Assembly (NCBI GenBank): GCA_017163975.1
Contig: JAFFSR010000229.1
Coordinates: forward strand, 11,550,001-11,614,000
From: Anastatus disparis
Taxonomy: Eukaryota > Arthropoda > Insecta > Hymenoptera > Eupelmidae
Length of the DNA: 64,000 nt
Direction: 5' to 3'
Made by a program: the position numbers and the translations under genes. Under the pieces are notes generated by a model, which worked only from the letters and a program-made list of their open reading frames with translations, did not search any database and was not told the origin of the DNA. This document shows positions 34,000 through 49,100 of the stretch, in pieces. Each line of letters begins with the position of its first letter. Position 1 is the stretch's first letter.

Positions 34000-36900
34000 C
34001 TTCAATCGAAGTTTTTCTCAAAACTCTGAAGGTTACCTTTTGATGATTCAATGAGCAGTAAATTTAAACAAATTCAATTTTATAAGAAAAGAGGCAGGGA
34101 AAATAAAGTAACAAAAAAACAAAACATTTTATTTTTATGCAAAGCCATCATTATTTATTAAAAATTTAATCTTTTTGCAAAAAAACTTCACTATATAAAC
34201 ATTACAAGTCAGAAATAACAAATTTCTATAATTTATGATTTGTTATTATTCTTTTATTGCAAGCGGTTTTCTTGACAGAAAAAAAGGTAGCTATTGTAAT
34301 GAAAAAAAATGCAATAATTCGATAATACAATTCGCAAGAGGACACATTAAAAGTCACATCATCGTTTATCAATGATATTAAAACAATAATAGTGTCATCG
34401 CTCACACAAGGCACGAGTTTAAAAAAAAAATGCTATTTGATATTTGCACGTATTTTAATCGATGCAAAAGATCACGCAAAATAATTCTGTATTTATTTAC
34501 AAAAGAAAAATTAATTGATAAAAGTTAAATATCAATAGATTTATTTACTATTACGCTTAAAGGCTAAACAATTCTTTCTTTTATAAAGTTCTTTTCTAAA
34601 AGAAAAAAATAAAAATTCATTCTTTCGCTCTTTCACAATCGTAGCATGTTTTATAGATTTTTTAAAATTTTCTCCTCTCGATTCATTTCCCTTCTTTTTT
34701 TCAAATTGCAAAAAAAAAAGATTGACAGAAAAAAAAAATATTACGTTTCCAGAGCACCATTGTTTCATTAAATTATTTACAATATTTCGTTTGTTTTCTC
34801 TCTTTCTTTCATTGTCGCGCTAAGAAAACTTATTACGAAGAAAAAAAAAATTAAAAGAAGTTAAAACATTACACAAAAGAAGTTTACTGAAGTATGCAAT
34901 GATTAAAAAAGAAAAAAAAACACTATTTGCCATCCCGCTTCGCAGGCGTCAGGAAACGAGGAACAGAGATTGACTATTTTATATATCGCAAAATAATATG
35001 CCTGGCATTTTTCAGTCTTTAACGTGCATACCGCACAACAATTATTTATTTTCTTTTCTTTTTTTTTCTTTATTCAAAATGTGGTTAAAATATTCAAATT
35101 TTTCTACTATAAAGGCAGTAATAAAATTCATTTTGTCTTTTGATATATTAAAATTTATTATTAGAATAACTTTAAAATATAAACAATTCGAATAATAAAT
35201 AATAAATTTACAATAACATTTGAATCGGTAAATTTGATTTTTGATAGCGCTCAAGTCCATCGCGAAGCTTTTGCAATAATAATGGTAAATTTTTCATTAC
35301 CAAATTCAAAAACTTGGAGAACTATTTGCGAGTATGTAAAATAAGAGCTCGTCTCTGACTTAAGACTAGTCCATTGTCAAAGAGAGTTTCTATATAAAAA
35401 AAAGAAAAAAAATTCAATCACGCGTAAAATATTTTGAAAATACATCCGTAAAAAAAGAATAATTCATCAAACACATCGAAACCATGGCATAAAATTTTGT
35501 CAAAAAAAAAAATAAAAAAAAACATGATTTATCAGGGAAGCTCGAAGGAAATTTTCCAAAAAAATTCCAAGCGTTCACCTAGATTATACAAATTATTACC
35601 TATACAATTAATATATATTCACAGAGTAAATAAGATCACAAGCGTCTACGGAATCCCTAGGATATCCGGGTTAAAAAAAAATTAACGTAAATACACACTT
35701 CGCTGCGTAGCTATGCTTTTTTTTAAATGTGTAAAAACTCTCTAACTAAATCATTTAAAAAAAAAAAATTGAATTCTATTTACAAGCGTCGTTCGTCATT
35801 TCTTATCGAATGTTCATACTTTCGTATCACAAGTATTTATATCTGTTTGTTTCGTATATTTTTTTCATCTTCTTCTTTTTTATTACGCCGATATATAAAA
35901 TCGATCGCCGACTCTCTTTTTTTTAATCTTTTAAAACAAACTTGAAATAATCAAAGGTATTAAAATGTTAATCTATGATAATAAAAGGTCGTCGATCTAT
36001 TCTATATATGGCGATAATTAAAGGCGAGCAAAAATTGCACGGATACAGAATTTTTCAATTTATTATTTTTCTTTCATTTGCACACAATGTTAATAAGTGT
36101 ATTTTTTTTTAATATTGAACGAGGAACTATTGCACTGCGCGTTATACTTCTTTTAACGTTATACAATTTTAAAATTCACGTTTAATCAAATTTTCGTTAA
36201 AAATTATACTAAAGAGAAAAGATACAATTTGAAAAATAAATATAATTTAATACGAATTCGTTTACATTTTAATAATTAGTTTTTTTTTTAAATTCGCGTA
36301 TATACACTTATTAATAAATTTAACGAAAAACAAGTACAAGTTTTTGCTAAATATACAAGTACAATAAAAAAAATGTCTCCTCCATTCAATTATTCTCCTC
36401 ATTATTCATTTTCATGCTTGTATTTCATTCTCTTATTTCTTTTCATTCTATCGATCCGATGCACCCGACATCGTGTATTTTATTTTTTATAAACTTCGCA
36501 CCTTTACAAATCGCATTGGATTGTATTCTGTTTTCTTAACTTCATTTCTTTATTCATTCCTTTTCGTGATTATACTTCTCTTTTCTTTTGTCTGTCTTAA
36601 ACATCGCTTAGAACGACGCACAAAGATACTTTTATAAAAGGACTAGGCACTCAAGGTTAATTCATTATTTTCGTAACCTTGTTTTAAGCAGGGAACGATA
36701 ATAAACGAATCCAGAACGAATTCTTTTTACTCTCATTCTGATTATTCTTCAATCGAAGAATAACAAATATTAAAAAGATATTCGTTGTTCGTTTTTTTTC
36801 TTTCTTTTTTCTTTTCATCTCTGTGTTGTGTGAAAATATTTTCAAATACTTTGGATTTTGGCCGATTGAAAAAAAAAATAAAAATAAAAAAGTAATTATA
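34000..36900 (-). other. Region downstream of Shroom, likely including its 3' UTR
   Basis: A/T-rich sequence with homopolymer A and T tracts downstream of the Shroom stop codon. An AATAAA on the minus strand at 36549-36554, about 360 bases past the stop, could end a 3' UTR. Further AATAAA hexamers occur lower down, so the transcript end cannot be fixed. Confidence 0.35.
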
Positions 36901-36913
36901 CATCAGGTAACTC

Positions 36914-37168
36914 CTAAAGATCGATGGCTTCTTTAAGGGCTGCTAATTGTTCCTCGCCAAGCTTAACTTTGTCTTGTATCTCACGTCCATCGACTATTAA
37001 TTTTGCTTTCATGTTTATGAAGTGCTGATAATCGGCGTACTCTTCGTCGCTTAAATATTTGGCTATTATGGCCGATACGTTGATACTACGGCGATCAATG
37101 TTGCTCTTCAAGATTTTTGCTTCCTCCAATTGGTCGATCAGTTTATCACGTTTTGATTCGAGGATTTT
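36914..37168 (-). CDS. Shroom: Shroom last exon: end of ASD2
   Basis: Begins after ATACTTACAG at 37169 with KILESKRDKLIDQLEEAK and ends at a TAG after AIDL. Contains the conserved YADYQHFINMKAKL helix of ASD2. Confidence 0.93.
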   Translation of the reverse strand, partial: KILESKRDKLIDQLEEAKILKSNIDRRSINVSAIIAKYLSDEEYADYQHFINMKAKLIVDGREIQDKVKLGEEQLAALKEAIDL

Positions 37169-40100
37169 CTGTAAGTATAAAAATTAAATTGTGTTAAAAT
37201 AAATAATTTGAATAGTTTAGTTCAATTGTACAATCAATTTTTTACGTGTAAATTTTTTAAATAACATCCTGTCAGCGTTCTTTTGACTTGTATTAGTTAT
37301 TTATGTACCTTGGGCGAGCCTTGCGCGATTACGACCTGAGGACGATATTTACATCGTGGGATAATAAAGCCGAGGCGCGCGAGCGAAGCGAGGCTCGCCC
37401 AGGGTGCTTAAAAAATTTTTTATCCCAGACAAGGACGCATGAGGGTTTTTAGGTGCAGATGTTTTTTTTAAAAATAATTTTATATTTATATAATAAAATT
37501 AAAATTATATAGTACTATTTTTTATTAGAATTTATTAATTTTTTATATTGAATAAAAAAATTAACAATAAATAATAAACAAGAAATAATAAAATTAAAAA
37601 GAAATAATAACATCGACAATAAATAATAAAATTAACATTATTAAAATTATTCATAGTCAACAATATTATTGCAAGTTTAGAATTTTATTTTTTTTTTATA
37701 AATATCCATTTCTTAAAGTAATAAAATTCTATAGCACAAGCTGTAGCTTGAATAGCGAATACAACTGAACTTGCAGTTTTGCACTATTGATTCTTTTGTT
37801 TTTGATTTAAGTCAAAATACGATAGAGAAAAGTTGCTGCTGGGCTTTAATGAACTCAATGCAACCCAGGAGCTTTATACTCCTAGGCAGTAATGACTGCT
37901 ATTGCAGCCTAGGAGCTCCTAGCGTGCATCTAACCTATTTATCAATTGAGGACGCTCTGCACGTAAAAACCCGAATGCGTCCGCCTGGGATGAAAATTAT
38001 ATATAAAAATTAATTTGTTAGAAAATTTAATCTATAAAAGTACCTTATTAACTGTGCAGTGACGTATTGTTATTATAAACGTTTAAATAAAAAATTATAA
38101 ACAATTTAAAAAAAGAAAGTATGAGTCATTTATGACGCACTAAACTTTGTTAAAAATAAAAAAGAAAATTATTTGAGAAAATTTATATACACAAGTGAAA
38201 TTTATAGATTTCTTCACAAAAATATTTTTCAAATGTATAAATAAAAGAAAAATTTATTGGATTTCAAATAAACATTTAAAACGCATTTAGAAAATTTTTT
38301 ACACCTCTATGTACATAAATGCGATGAACAAATGTGTACAAAAGCTGAATAAGCTTTTTCTAAAGCTTCGACGTTTACTAAGAGAAAAAAACTACATGCT
38401 TTTTTATTGGTTAAATTTGTTTGACCAATTTATCAGTCTGTAAACATCCACTATTAAAAATAGTTCTAAGCTATTACGACCAAAGTGACAATTTGTGCAA
38501 AATTTTGAAATCCTACACAATTTAAAAATAACTAGGAAATACCGATTATTATTTTATAAAACTTTTTTTTAGTCCAAAGATTATTTTAAATGCGGCGTAT
38601 AAAATATATTTCAAAAGTTTACTTTGGTATTTCTGATAAATGAACTTTAGTTTATCGTTTATAATTGCAAGCACGTGATAATTATTTTAAAATTAACAAA
38701 TAAATTTCAAACTAAATTTTATTTGTTTAAATTTTAAACATTAAGTAAAATAGTGCTAATATAAAAATAAAAATTCTTATAAAAACACAATAATTTATCC
38801 TTAAAAATTTAATTATAAAAAAATAAGTAAATGAACAAATAATAAAAAAAATTTTATCTTTACCCTTTCAGGATGATCAGCAGGCATGCCATAAAGTGCA
38901 TTTTCAGCACGAGCTAATCTACCGCTAAGACCAAGTAACAGACTTGTAATTTTGCCAACTTCCTCGACATGTAAACGATATTTTGATGCTTCGGCCGGTC
39001 TTGCAGTAGCGGCAACACGTGATCCTACTCTTGCACCAAGTGCTTCATTAACTTCACCTTCTTCTCGCACAGCTTCTTGTTCGGCACGTAAAACTACTAA
39101 TTTTTTATCCAGTCGTATCATTAATTCCTCCTGAGAAAATAAAAAAAAATAAAAATTTTTTTTTTCTCGTTAAATTGCTTTGTATGAAGAAATTGTTGTA
39201 CATAAATTTAAGAAATAAAAGTACGCTCAAGATTTATTTACATTATTCTATTGAATTTCTAGTATCAAATTAAATGGGATTCTTTGGATTTCTAAAAATA
39301 AGTGTGCTGAATACAAAAATTTCACCAGACACTTTGTGTTTAAAATAACATCGAAATATTTTGTCGGAATGTGTTTATTTAGCTACAGGAATAAATAATA
39401 ATTTATCATAAAGAAAGTTATATATAATTTTAATTTTTCGTATCAATAGAATATTTTTTATCCGTATTATTATTAGCTTTTATTGATAAATGTAATATTG
39501 AAAATATTGTTATATCTTGTTATAATATTTTTTTCATTACTAATTTATACAAAAATAATAATAGATAATTAATTTAAGTAAAAGAAATTAATGATTCTAT
39601 TGTATTTTAATACATTATATTAATTAAATATCAAGCTAATGAAAAAAATCCAAATCGAAAATCAATTTTTAATCGTCACTTCCTCGATAAAGTAACAAAT
39701 CTAGTCATCAATCTATTCCACGTACGATAAAGCAAATTTCCTCGTCTATATAATTTTTTTTTTATTTTCAATGAAAATAAATAACCATGCGATTAATTAC
39801 TTTTCTTTCTTACGTACACATCCTCTTTGCTTTTTTTATTTTATATTATTCATTAAACATTGTACACATTAACAAACGTGTATGTATATGTATGTGTAAA
39901 AGTTTTCTATATACCTTCTTCTGACGAAGGTCGAGACTGTCAGGTGTATTAGAGTTGTTAGTTGGACTTGTAGTTGTACTATTAGATTGCGCTGATGGTG
40001 ACGGAGGCGTGACTTGTTCACCAACAACATCCTGTGAGTACCTCGTTAAAAATCTTGCTTTACTCTCGGACGTTGTGAAATATGCTGAATTTGTCGAAAG

Positions 40101-43100
40101 TGGCCCGTTCGCCGGTTCCGTTGTCGAGGGTGTTAATGGCGTTGTTGGTATTGAATCGATCCTGAAAAAAATTTCATTTTATTCGTTAATTTTTTGTAAA
40201 CAAAATAATAAATTATTCGATTATTTCATTATTGTTATATAAAAATTTTAATTAAAATTGCAAGATTTTTTTTTTTATTTTTGTTATATAATTATTTTAT
40301 GCAAAATTTTTCAAAATACATTGACGTACTTTTTAATTTGCAATTCAAATTGCACAAGTAAAAGAATGTAATGTATATAACATCAAGTTTTCCTATTCGA
40401 TACTCAACAACAAATGAAAAGTAAATTAATGAATATTATCAAGAAAAATCTATTTACTTCTTTATCGTGCTATAAATAACCTTCGAAAACATTTTTTTAA
40501 AATTACAATCAATTCCTCAGCATAGCAAAGTAAGATCCTTCTCGACTGAAATTCCAAATAATCAATATACAGAAAACATTCGTATGCGTTACCGAAAAAG
40601 AAAAATTGTGTTAAAAAAAAGGAGAAGAAATGTCATGTCCTCTTCTGCTTTTGGTCTTAAAAATTTTCGTTTCTTTTCACTTTTTTGCGAATAAGAAAAT
40701 AAAATGAAAAAGAGAAGCTAAAAATGTTGGCACACTTTCGCTAGATTTATGTCGCTTAGACGTTTTAACTAAGCGTTACACAAATTTTACAAACTTAAGG
40801 AAATTTCGTGACTTGAATCTTAGTACATTAATGTAATTGGCTAAACTTTAAGAATCTCATTGTGCACATTTGCAAAAGCATTTAAAATAAAAAGAAAAGG
40901 AAGAGAAAAAAAAATTACTCAAAATCTCCTTTCTATTTAACTTACACATTATATTTTGCAATCGAAACGCTTTTAATAAAGTCGTTGTGATTAATTTTAC
41001 CTTTTTTTTCAATTAAGTCAAATCTAAAAAAAGACAATCGCTATTGTTACAAACAAATTTTTAAAATAGTAATTTTTGTTTATTAACATGTTTTCTTTTT
41101 CAAAAGCTCGAATTATTTCAAAAATTAAAAAAAAACAATGTCTCAAAGCATATCCATGAAAAAGGCGTTACACTTTAAAACGGAACGAAAACACAAATGA
41201 ATAATCAATTAATTTCGTAAATGCATCTTTTATATGCATTTTTCTTCCTACACCTACAACGTTCATCTCATAAGAGAAAATAAAAAATAAAAAAAAAAAT
41301 TCCATCCAATAAAAAACATAACAACTTCCTTTAAAATCATCGTTATTATCCAAGAATGTTAAAAAGACTAGTAATTTGTACGTAAATATAAAGCTATGCA
41401 TTAAAAAACTTCAATTACGAAAAAATGTATATTACGATACGTATATACATACATATATACAGAAAAAATAAAGATTCTTGATATATTTTAAAAACAAGTT
41501 ATATGTATATAAAACGTTAAAGTGCATATAACCCGTATCGCATCTATTTTTGCATCTAAAGGAGGAAGATATATGCATACACACAAACGCATAATATTAC
41601 ATCAATCGTATTATACGTATCGTGAGTCATCGCGTCCCATTAAAAAAAGAGAAAAAAAGAAAGAAAGAAAGAAGGTATGAATCAATTGGCTAACTATCAA
41701 ACCTACACAACGTATTTTCTTTTTCTTTTTTTTTTTATCTCCTTTCATTCTTTCTCTATCTCTTTCATTTATTTTTTTTCAAAAAAGGTACGGTAAAAAG
41801 AGAGAGAGAAAAAGAAAAAGCAGATAACGGAGCTTTTTCGGAACAAGCGATGGTCTTTGTATTCTTTTTTAGGGTTTTATAAAGATGGTCAGAGGAAGAG
41901 GTACGCGTGGCTGATATTTTTATTTATTTTTTTCGAAAGGAAATAGCGGCCATTGAATGGAGCGCGGTATTTACGATGGTTTGTTACTTTCTGTCAATTA
42001 TTTCATGCCCTTATTTTTATAACTACCCTTTTGTAAGAGAAGGAAGCATTTGCGGTGTTGGTTTTTTAAAACTTTGTTATATTTGTCTTGCGGGTGTTTA
42101 TTTATCTTCGTTTCTTTTTTCTTAAAAACGTCAATTTAGCTTGAATTGGACTTGTTGGTAAAAGATGAATTATATTTGGGTGAAAAAGATTCCGTTTGAA
42201 GTTAAAAGTAAGGCATTTTAAAAACCACTAATGGTGGAGAAAGAGAGAAAAAATGCGGTTTATCAGTTGTTACGTACAAAGAAATTTTTTTTCCTTTCTG
42301 AAACGACTGTTTCGTTTTAACAATTTCACACTTTTTGCAGAGATTACATATTTAAGAAACTTTTTTTCTCAAACAAAGAATAAACTACATTTTATAAGTT
42401 TATTTTTTTAAGATCTGTTTAATTAGTGATTTTCTTTTCAATATGTATTATTACGATATTTGAAGAATTTCACTTTTTAAATACACAGTGGTTAAACAAT
42501 GTATGAATGATTTTTTAGACCATAAAGAAATTATTTAAACGAAAATAACCACAAGAAAAATTTTAATTATAGTTTGGAAAATCATTTCACTTGACCTGAA
42601 AATCCTGTCTATTTTTATTTCAATCGGAATGCAATAATTGCTTAGATGAAATGAAAAGTTGTATGCATAATCAATAAACATTGAATCTTATTCTATTTAT
42701 ATCAACTTTTTTCTTTCAATTTTTGTATGTATATAAAAAATATACACATAACAAAAAAATGGTATGAACACAAAAATTCATTCTGTACAAAGTTTGCAGC
42801 TCACAACATAAGCGTTAAAAAAAATATCATACGATTAAAAAAAATTTATGATAATTGTTTATCCTTATAAGAATAATCAAATAGGAATTTATTAAATACC
42901 CAATATCGTAAAGCTCATTATTTTATGTAAATAAATTTGAATTTTCAATTGTTATAAGAACGATTAAATCGCGATATTGCCTTTTATGAAAGTACGTGTG
43001 AAACTAATTTCACGCTAATTGAGCTTTATTATAAAAGATTGATAATTAACTGAATTCTTTAATTAAGTATAAGTATATACGAAAGATGATTTTATAAGCA

Positions 43101-46100
43101 AAATAATTTAGTTAAATAGTTTTCGTAAATTATTATTAAATTCTTTCCGAGTTATTTAGTAATAATAAAAGTATGAATCATCGATAAATATTGAAATATT
43201 TCAGAGTTCATGCAAATGTTTATATGATCCATGAATAAATAAATTTTATATTTCCTTCCAATGCCAGACAAAAATATTTAAAACAATTTTTAATCAATAT
43301 CAATAAATTCTATAAATAATATATATTTAAAAGTATATTTTCATAACAATGAAAAATATTTAATCGAAAGATAAAATTCAACATAAACAACAGTTTTTTT
43401 CCAAAGTATGCATTAAACAAACAAACTAAACCTACAATAATGTAAAAAAAGAGATCATTTAAAAAAAACTAGTCGTGCAATTGCATAAAAGATCGTTCCA
43501 AGCAGATCGCAACTAAGTAAAAGTATTCTAAGAAATAATCAAACAAAGTATGACGTACGGAGAGAAGTAAAAAAGGAAAAAAAGAAATTTCAACTAACAA
43601 GAACTTATAAAACTTCAGATCAAGAAATCTCAAAAGATTGATATGGATAATATCTATAATACCGTCATCTATAAGACGACTGTTTGTACAATGTATATAA
43701 GGCTACCGACAATTTCACCACTCTATGTGCTCTGCGAAATTTTAACGAACAATTTATCTTTGTTATTATTTTCACACAATGTGTCATGTGTGGTAAAAAA
43801 AAAGAGTTGAATGTAATGGAAAAAAAAGGAGAAGAAAATTTTAGATCGTTCGCATGTAGCTTGTTTCTCTAGAATGTAGTTTGTTACATAAAATTTTTTT
43901 GTACAATTTTATTTTTTACATTTTAGGTTCGAATAAAGCCTATAATTAATTTTGAAAAATAGTATATTAATTTTTATTTGAAATTTGCTGACTTTAACTA
44001 GAATAAAATTTTTTTTTAAATTACTAATAAACTTGAAAATAATCAGTTTTAATCAAAAGTAAGTTCTAAAACCATAAATTAATATCTTATGTTAGCTCAT
44101 TATTGTTAACTTGTTAGTTCAGTTTCATTTTTTATTAACTAAATATTATAAATTATTTTACATGTTACACACTATTTAAATTAGTTAAATCTTAAAAGTT
44201 AAGTACATCATAAAAACTATGCATTATTATAAATAAATACAATTTTACAAGTTCTCTACTATTAATAAGATAAGATTAAACTTTGCATACACATTAACTA
44301 CCAAAAACCAGTATTAAGCCATTAAACCATAAAAAATAAAACGAAAAAAAAGGAAAAACTAACGACCAAACCAAGAACAAAAAAAATTTGAAAACCAAAT
44401 GGATAAACATAAGATCTTACATGGTTTTATAACTGATTCACTTTCTCAAACCAACCGAAAACACAGCTCAAAAATTAAAAGGATGAATAACAAGATTGTT
44501 ATCGACAATCTCATCCAGTTTTGGATAAACGTGTGTTTTTACATCTATTACAAATCTGGTTGTTGATTATAATAAAAAAATCGAAACGATGTGTGTAGTA
44601 ATAAAGCACGGTAATAATGTAATAATAAGAAGAGAAAAAAAATGATATATTAGCGAAACGGTGCAGCATGAATGGCCGTTTCTAAGCTACTGGCAACAAA
44701 CATACTATACTCTCACTTACAAACCATGCTCCAATACATTATAACTCACACGTATATATTTGTATATATATATATTTGATGTAGATATAAAAGCACATAT
44801 ATATGTAAGTATAATAGAAAGAGATCGCGATATAGCGCAACAATGGTTGGCGCTGGTATATGGCGGCGACGTTTTAAAAAGCAAAAAAGAAAAGAGAAGA
44901 AAGAGAAGAAAAAAAAAAGAATAACTTCTCTTGACAACATCATTTATGGTTACGCTTGCGTAAGTATTAAAGCCTCCTGCACTTTCTCCTTACTATAACG
45001 CCCCGGCTTATAATCCAGTCCGAACCGAAGGTGTTTTGCTTTTATGTATGTATGTATGACGTTTTGTATATAAGGAGGGTTCCGTGTCAAGTGGCACACA
45101 TAAATGCGTACATGTACACACATACATGTATATTTGATTGAATATATTTTGGTAAAAGAGAAGATTGAAATGTAATGGAGAATATAAAAAAAATGGGTTA
45201 CGATTTTTGGTGGTCTTAGAAAATATGTGACTTTTTCTTTATGGAATTTTTATTGTTTTATATGATATTACTATTGAAGAAATATAAAATTTTGACCGGC
45301 CTTGATTTCTCGACTGATTTTACTAAAAATTTTATATCTTTTGATATGTTGTTCACGAATGTAGTTATTACCTATGATGATAGATATTTTAGCGCTGTTA
45401 AAAGCTATCATATACTTATGTCAAAACTTGAAAAATTAATGTATATCTTCACATGCTATTCAAGGGTCTTTAGCTTCAATAATTTCAAATTTTTTAAAAG
45501 CTCTAAAAGGTTGTACTACTGATCCTAATAATTTTACAAGTTACGTCTTTGAATCTATATTTATTATCTAGAAATGATTGGAGGCTTAGGCTATCATTAT
45601 TTAGGCAAATTGATCGAAGGTTATTTTGCAAGATGAAATCTCCATGAAAAAAACGTTTAATTTATACAATAATAAAACGTTTGAATCATTCCTTAAAACA
45701 ATGTTATTTTAAAAACTCTTCATTTATATAATTACTTTATTATTCCTTAAAATATTGCTAAATTTTCTATAAGAAATCACTCAGCGTGGAACCCTTTATC
45801 TAACAATTAAAGAAAAGAACAATTCGATAGCTTATACATATATACACGACACTTTTGCCCAATCCAAAAACGCCATCTTATAGCGCGAATATATTACAAT
45901 GCATATGCTACTCCTACTTAATAGTGTATGACCATCTGTGCTAGAAGAGCTATAAAGTAATCGTTTTTAAGTGTTCCAGTTGCAAAACAGTTCAAACTCG
46001 TAAAATTTTTCCATATACAAATGTTTATTATAACAAGCGGGGGAAGAAAAAAGAAAAAATTACGATAGTACAGAGGTGCCGATGCTCGTTTAAGAATTTT

Positions 46101-49100
46101 TTGTCTTTTTTAATTTTACTTAATTTGTATAGTAATGTTCATTCTATTTAAGGAGAGAGAACGCCGCTTGGAATTTGAAAGTTTGACATTTTTTAAAAAA
46201 CATAATCTTTTTTATTTTTGGAATTTCATTATTGCATAGCTCTAAAATACACTTTAGGAGAGATTTTCAAGTATGTTAAAATTTTTATTCTGCGCCGTGT
46301 TTACTTGCATATGTTTATTATACCAGCGAGATTAAAAATAATAGAATGTAGAACAGATCATTAACTTGGTGAATTTAATAGTTAATAAAGTTTAAGCGAC
46401 GTTGTAAAGTTGTTGATTATCTTTAAATTTTAATATTAAGACTGTGAAATTATAAAATATGTACTAGCTTTAAATACTAATAAATTATGTAAATAAGTTT
46501 TAAAGTGATGAAATCATTTAATGGTAAATTATTGGAAAATAAACCACTTTTGTTTTTATTTATAAATGTTAACTTATATTTGAAAATGTTTTATTTTGAA
46601 AATCTTTTTTTTAAATGTAAATTTTTAAAGTATGATTCAGAATTTCACTTACTTTTTATCGCCATCGGATTCGTTGTCCGAATTTTCTAGCAACGTCGTT
46701 TCTTCGATGCAAAGTTTTGGTCGTGGCCGAGGTTGCAATGATGCTTCCACCCTGAATAGATCGACAACATAGTCTGTGGATTTTTTGTGTTCTGGCACTG
46801 GAACTAAAAAATAACAATAATTTTTTTAATGAAATTTCTTTCACGAAAAATATACGTTTTCAAATCAATTATACATAAGTGAATTTAGTTAGACACTATA
46901 GTCTTAAAATATTTAAAGATTTGTGTAACTATTACAATAATTTAATGCATATATATAGTTGCTTTTATAAGAAAATAACTGTGAAATAACATTTTCAGAT
47001 CACGAAATAACATGTACAAAACCAGTCAACTTTGTGTATACGCTAAAATCCGCGACCTGATTTCTAATCTTGTTTGTAAATTGTTGACAGCTGTCGTTCA
47101 AAGATACCAAGAAAAAAAAAATTCTTCAGCATTACATTCGCTTAATAATTACTGTAATAATGAAAATTTATGAATCTACTTAAAAAATTATTCTTTTACT
47201 TTTAATTAGCGATACTTCATTGCTCATCAATTACATTAAGTCATTGCATTAATAATGGGCTAAAGATATACGTGTAAAAATGAAGTGTGCATAAAGTTTA
47301 ATTAGCTACGTACGAGATAAATAAATGTAACTGCGATTTTTATGGTGCACTTTTATGACGTCGTAGAAGCGTTAAACGATTTTAAAATATTATTGCTAAA
47401 CGCTCTCTTTGTTTAGTCACTTGTATATTAATAAATTGTTTGCTCAAGCGTTATTTACAAAGAGCAGAAGACGTTGCGCGAAATTTAATGATGCAATTTG
47501 GTTTTTAGATTGAAATAAAGAAATGCTAAAGGTCAGTGTCTTTGTAAACTTAAAATAATGAAATATCAATAAATCAAGTCATCGAAATTATCGTATTTTC
47601 AAAAATAAAATGTTGTTTATTTACTTATTTACTGACCATTTAGTAAATGTTTTCGAAATTATTCGCTACATTAAATAGTTTTTCGATAAGATTTTAGATC
47701 TGAAATGCATTTAAATACGGCATTACAACGGTCATTTCAAAGTATTGCTAATGAAAATAAACGTCGAATGAAAAATAAAGCAAACATTTCCACACGTGTT
47801 TCGCAATTAAAGTTTCGTACCAAACATTAAATACAAAAAAAAAAAAACGAGTCATAACAGAAAAATCTCGTGCATAAACAAATCGTCCATTGACTTTAGT
47901 ACTTAAAAAAAAAATATAATATGTCGCGAACAAAATGTTAATTCTCTTTAAGGTCAATGACTTCTTCATCATCTTCCCTCATATATACATGTATGTATAT
48001 ATATGCCATTAAGCGTTCTCACCCGCACATAACCCTGGTACACACGTCGGTATCAATTACCCGAAGAGCATTTTTATTCGTATTATCTTTTGTCTTGTTC
48101 TTTCTGGTTTTTTTTTTATTCTTTTAGACAGTGCGCATACAACGTAGGCTTTATATTCTTTTAAAATAGCGGGAAGTCATTAGAAGTTACTGGGTTTGAG
48201 AATGCCGATCTAATTTGACTTTATAGGATCATATTGTGTGTACTGTGGAAAATGAGATTAGAGTGACGGATAGTTCTCCTTTTTTTTAGGTGAATTTTAT
48301 TAAAAGTGCATTCTTCGATCAATTAATGCTTGACAAAAAATATAGATTGATTCTAACATGTAAAAGTTTTTCTGCGTTATTTTAATTAATTATTAGTGTT
48401 TCAATCGAAGGAAAAAAATTAATGTAGTGATAAAATTATTTTTAAAAATTAATACATTTTATAAAATTACTAATTGAAAATTACAAAAAAAAAATTGCTC
48501 CAGGTGAGGATCGAACTCACGACCTTAAGATTATGAGACTTACGCGCTGCCTACTGCGCCACTGAAGCCTTGTTTCGTCAAATTAATAATAATTTTCAAA
48601 TAATAAATTAATTATATATAATCTTCAAAAACTTTAAAAAATTGTAAAAATTAATGAAAAATAATGTATAAATACTCACCCAAAATTGGCAACAGTTTAT
48701 CATTAGGTCCCAATTGATTAGCCAAATCTCTGCTAAGCTCTTCGCACTCGATTTCTTCTTGCAGCTTCTTTCTCGGTTTGGCCAAACATTTAGTTTCCTC
48801 TTCATGCCTAGGCCTCTTTTCTTCAACGGCAGAAGAAGTATCTTCAAGTATTTCAGTTTGCGAGGCAACATCATTAGTCGGCGCGTTAACCCTCAAAACA
48901 ACTTCAGTCCTCTGTACCAATGTCAAACCTTCGATTATACCAGGTTGCGGTGATACGCACGGTGAATTTTTATTACTACTACTCGATATACTTGAATTGC
49001 TAGAATTCTTTTCCAACGTTCGAGATACGCTAGGAGGCGATGTTCGAGATGGCGATGATGGCGTTGAATTGCTAGAACTACTAGTATGGCTTCTACGATC

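Larger units (their letters stand above)
29570..34000. other. AT-rich intergenic region between chitinase B and Shroom
   Basis: Contains SINE copy 6, a small CT array at about 30940 and a more complex patch at 30920-31550 with no coding support. The 121-codon minus-strand ORF at 31309-31674 is hydrophobic and low-complexity, with no family resemblance. Confidence 0.5.

Noticed and set aside
45241..45522. 93-codon plus-strand ORF in a Shroom intron
   Set aside because: Phe/Tyr/Lys-rich composition expected from A/T-rich DNA; antisense to the host gene; no recognisable motif.
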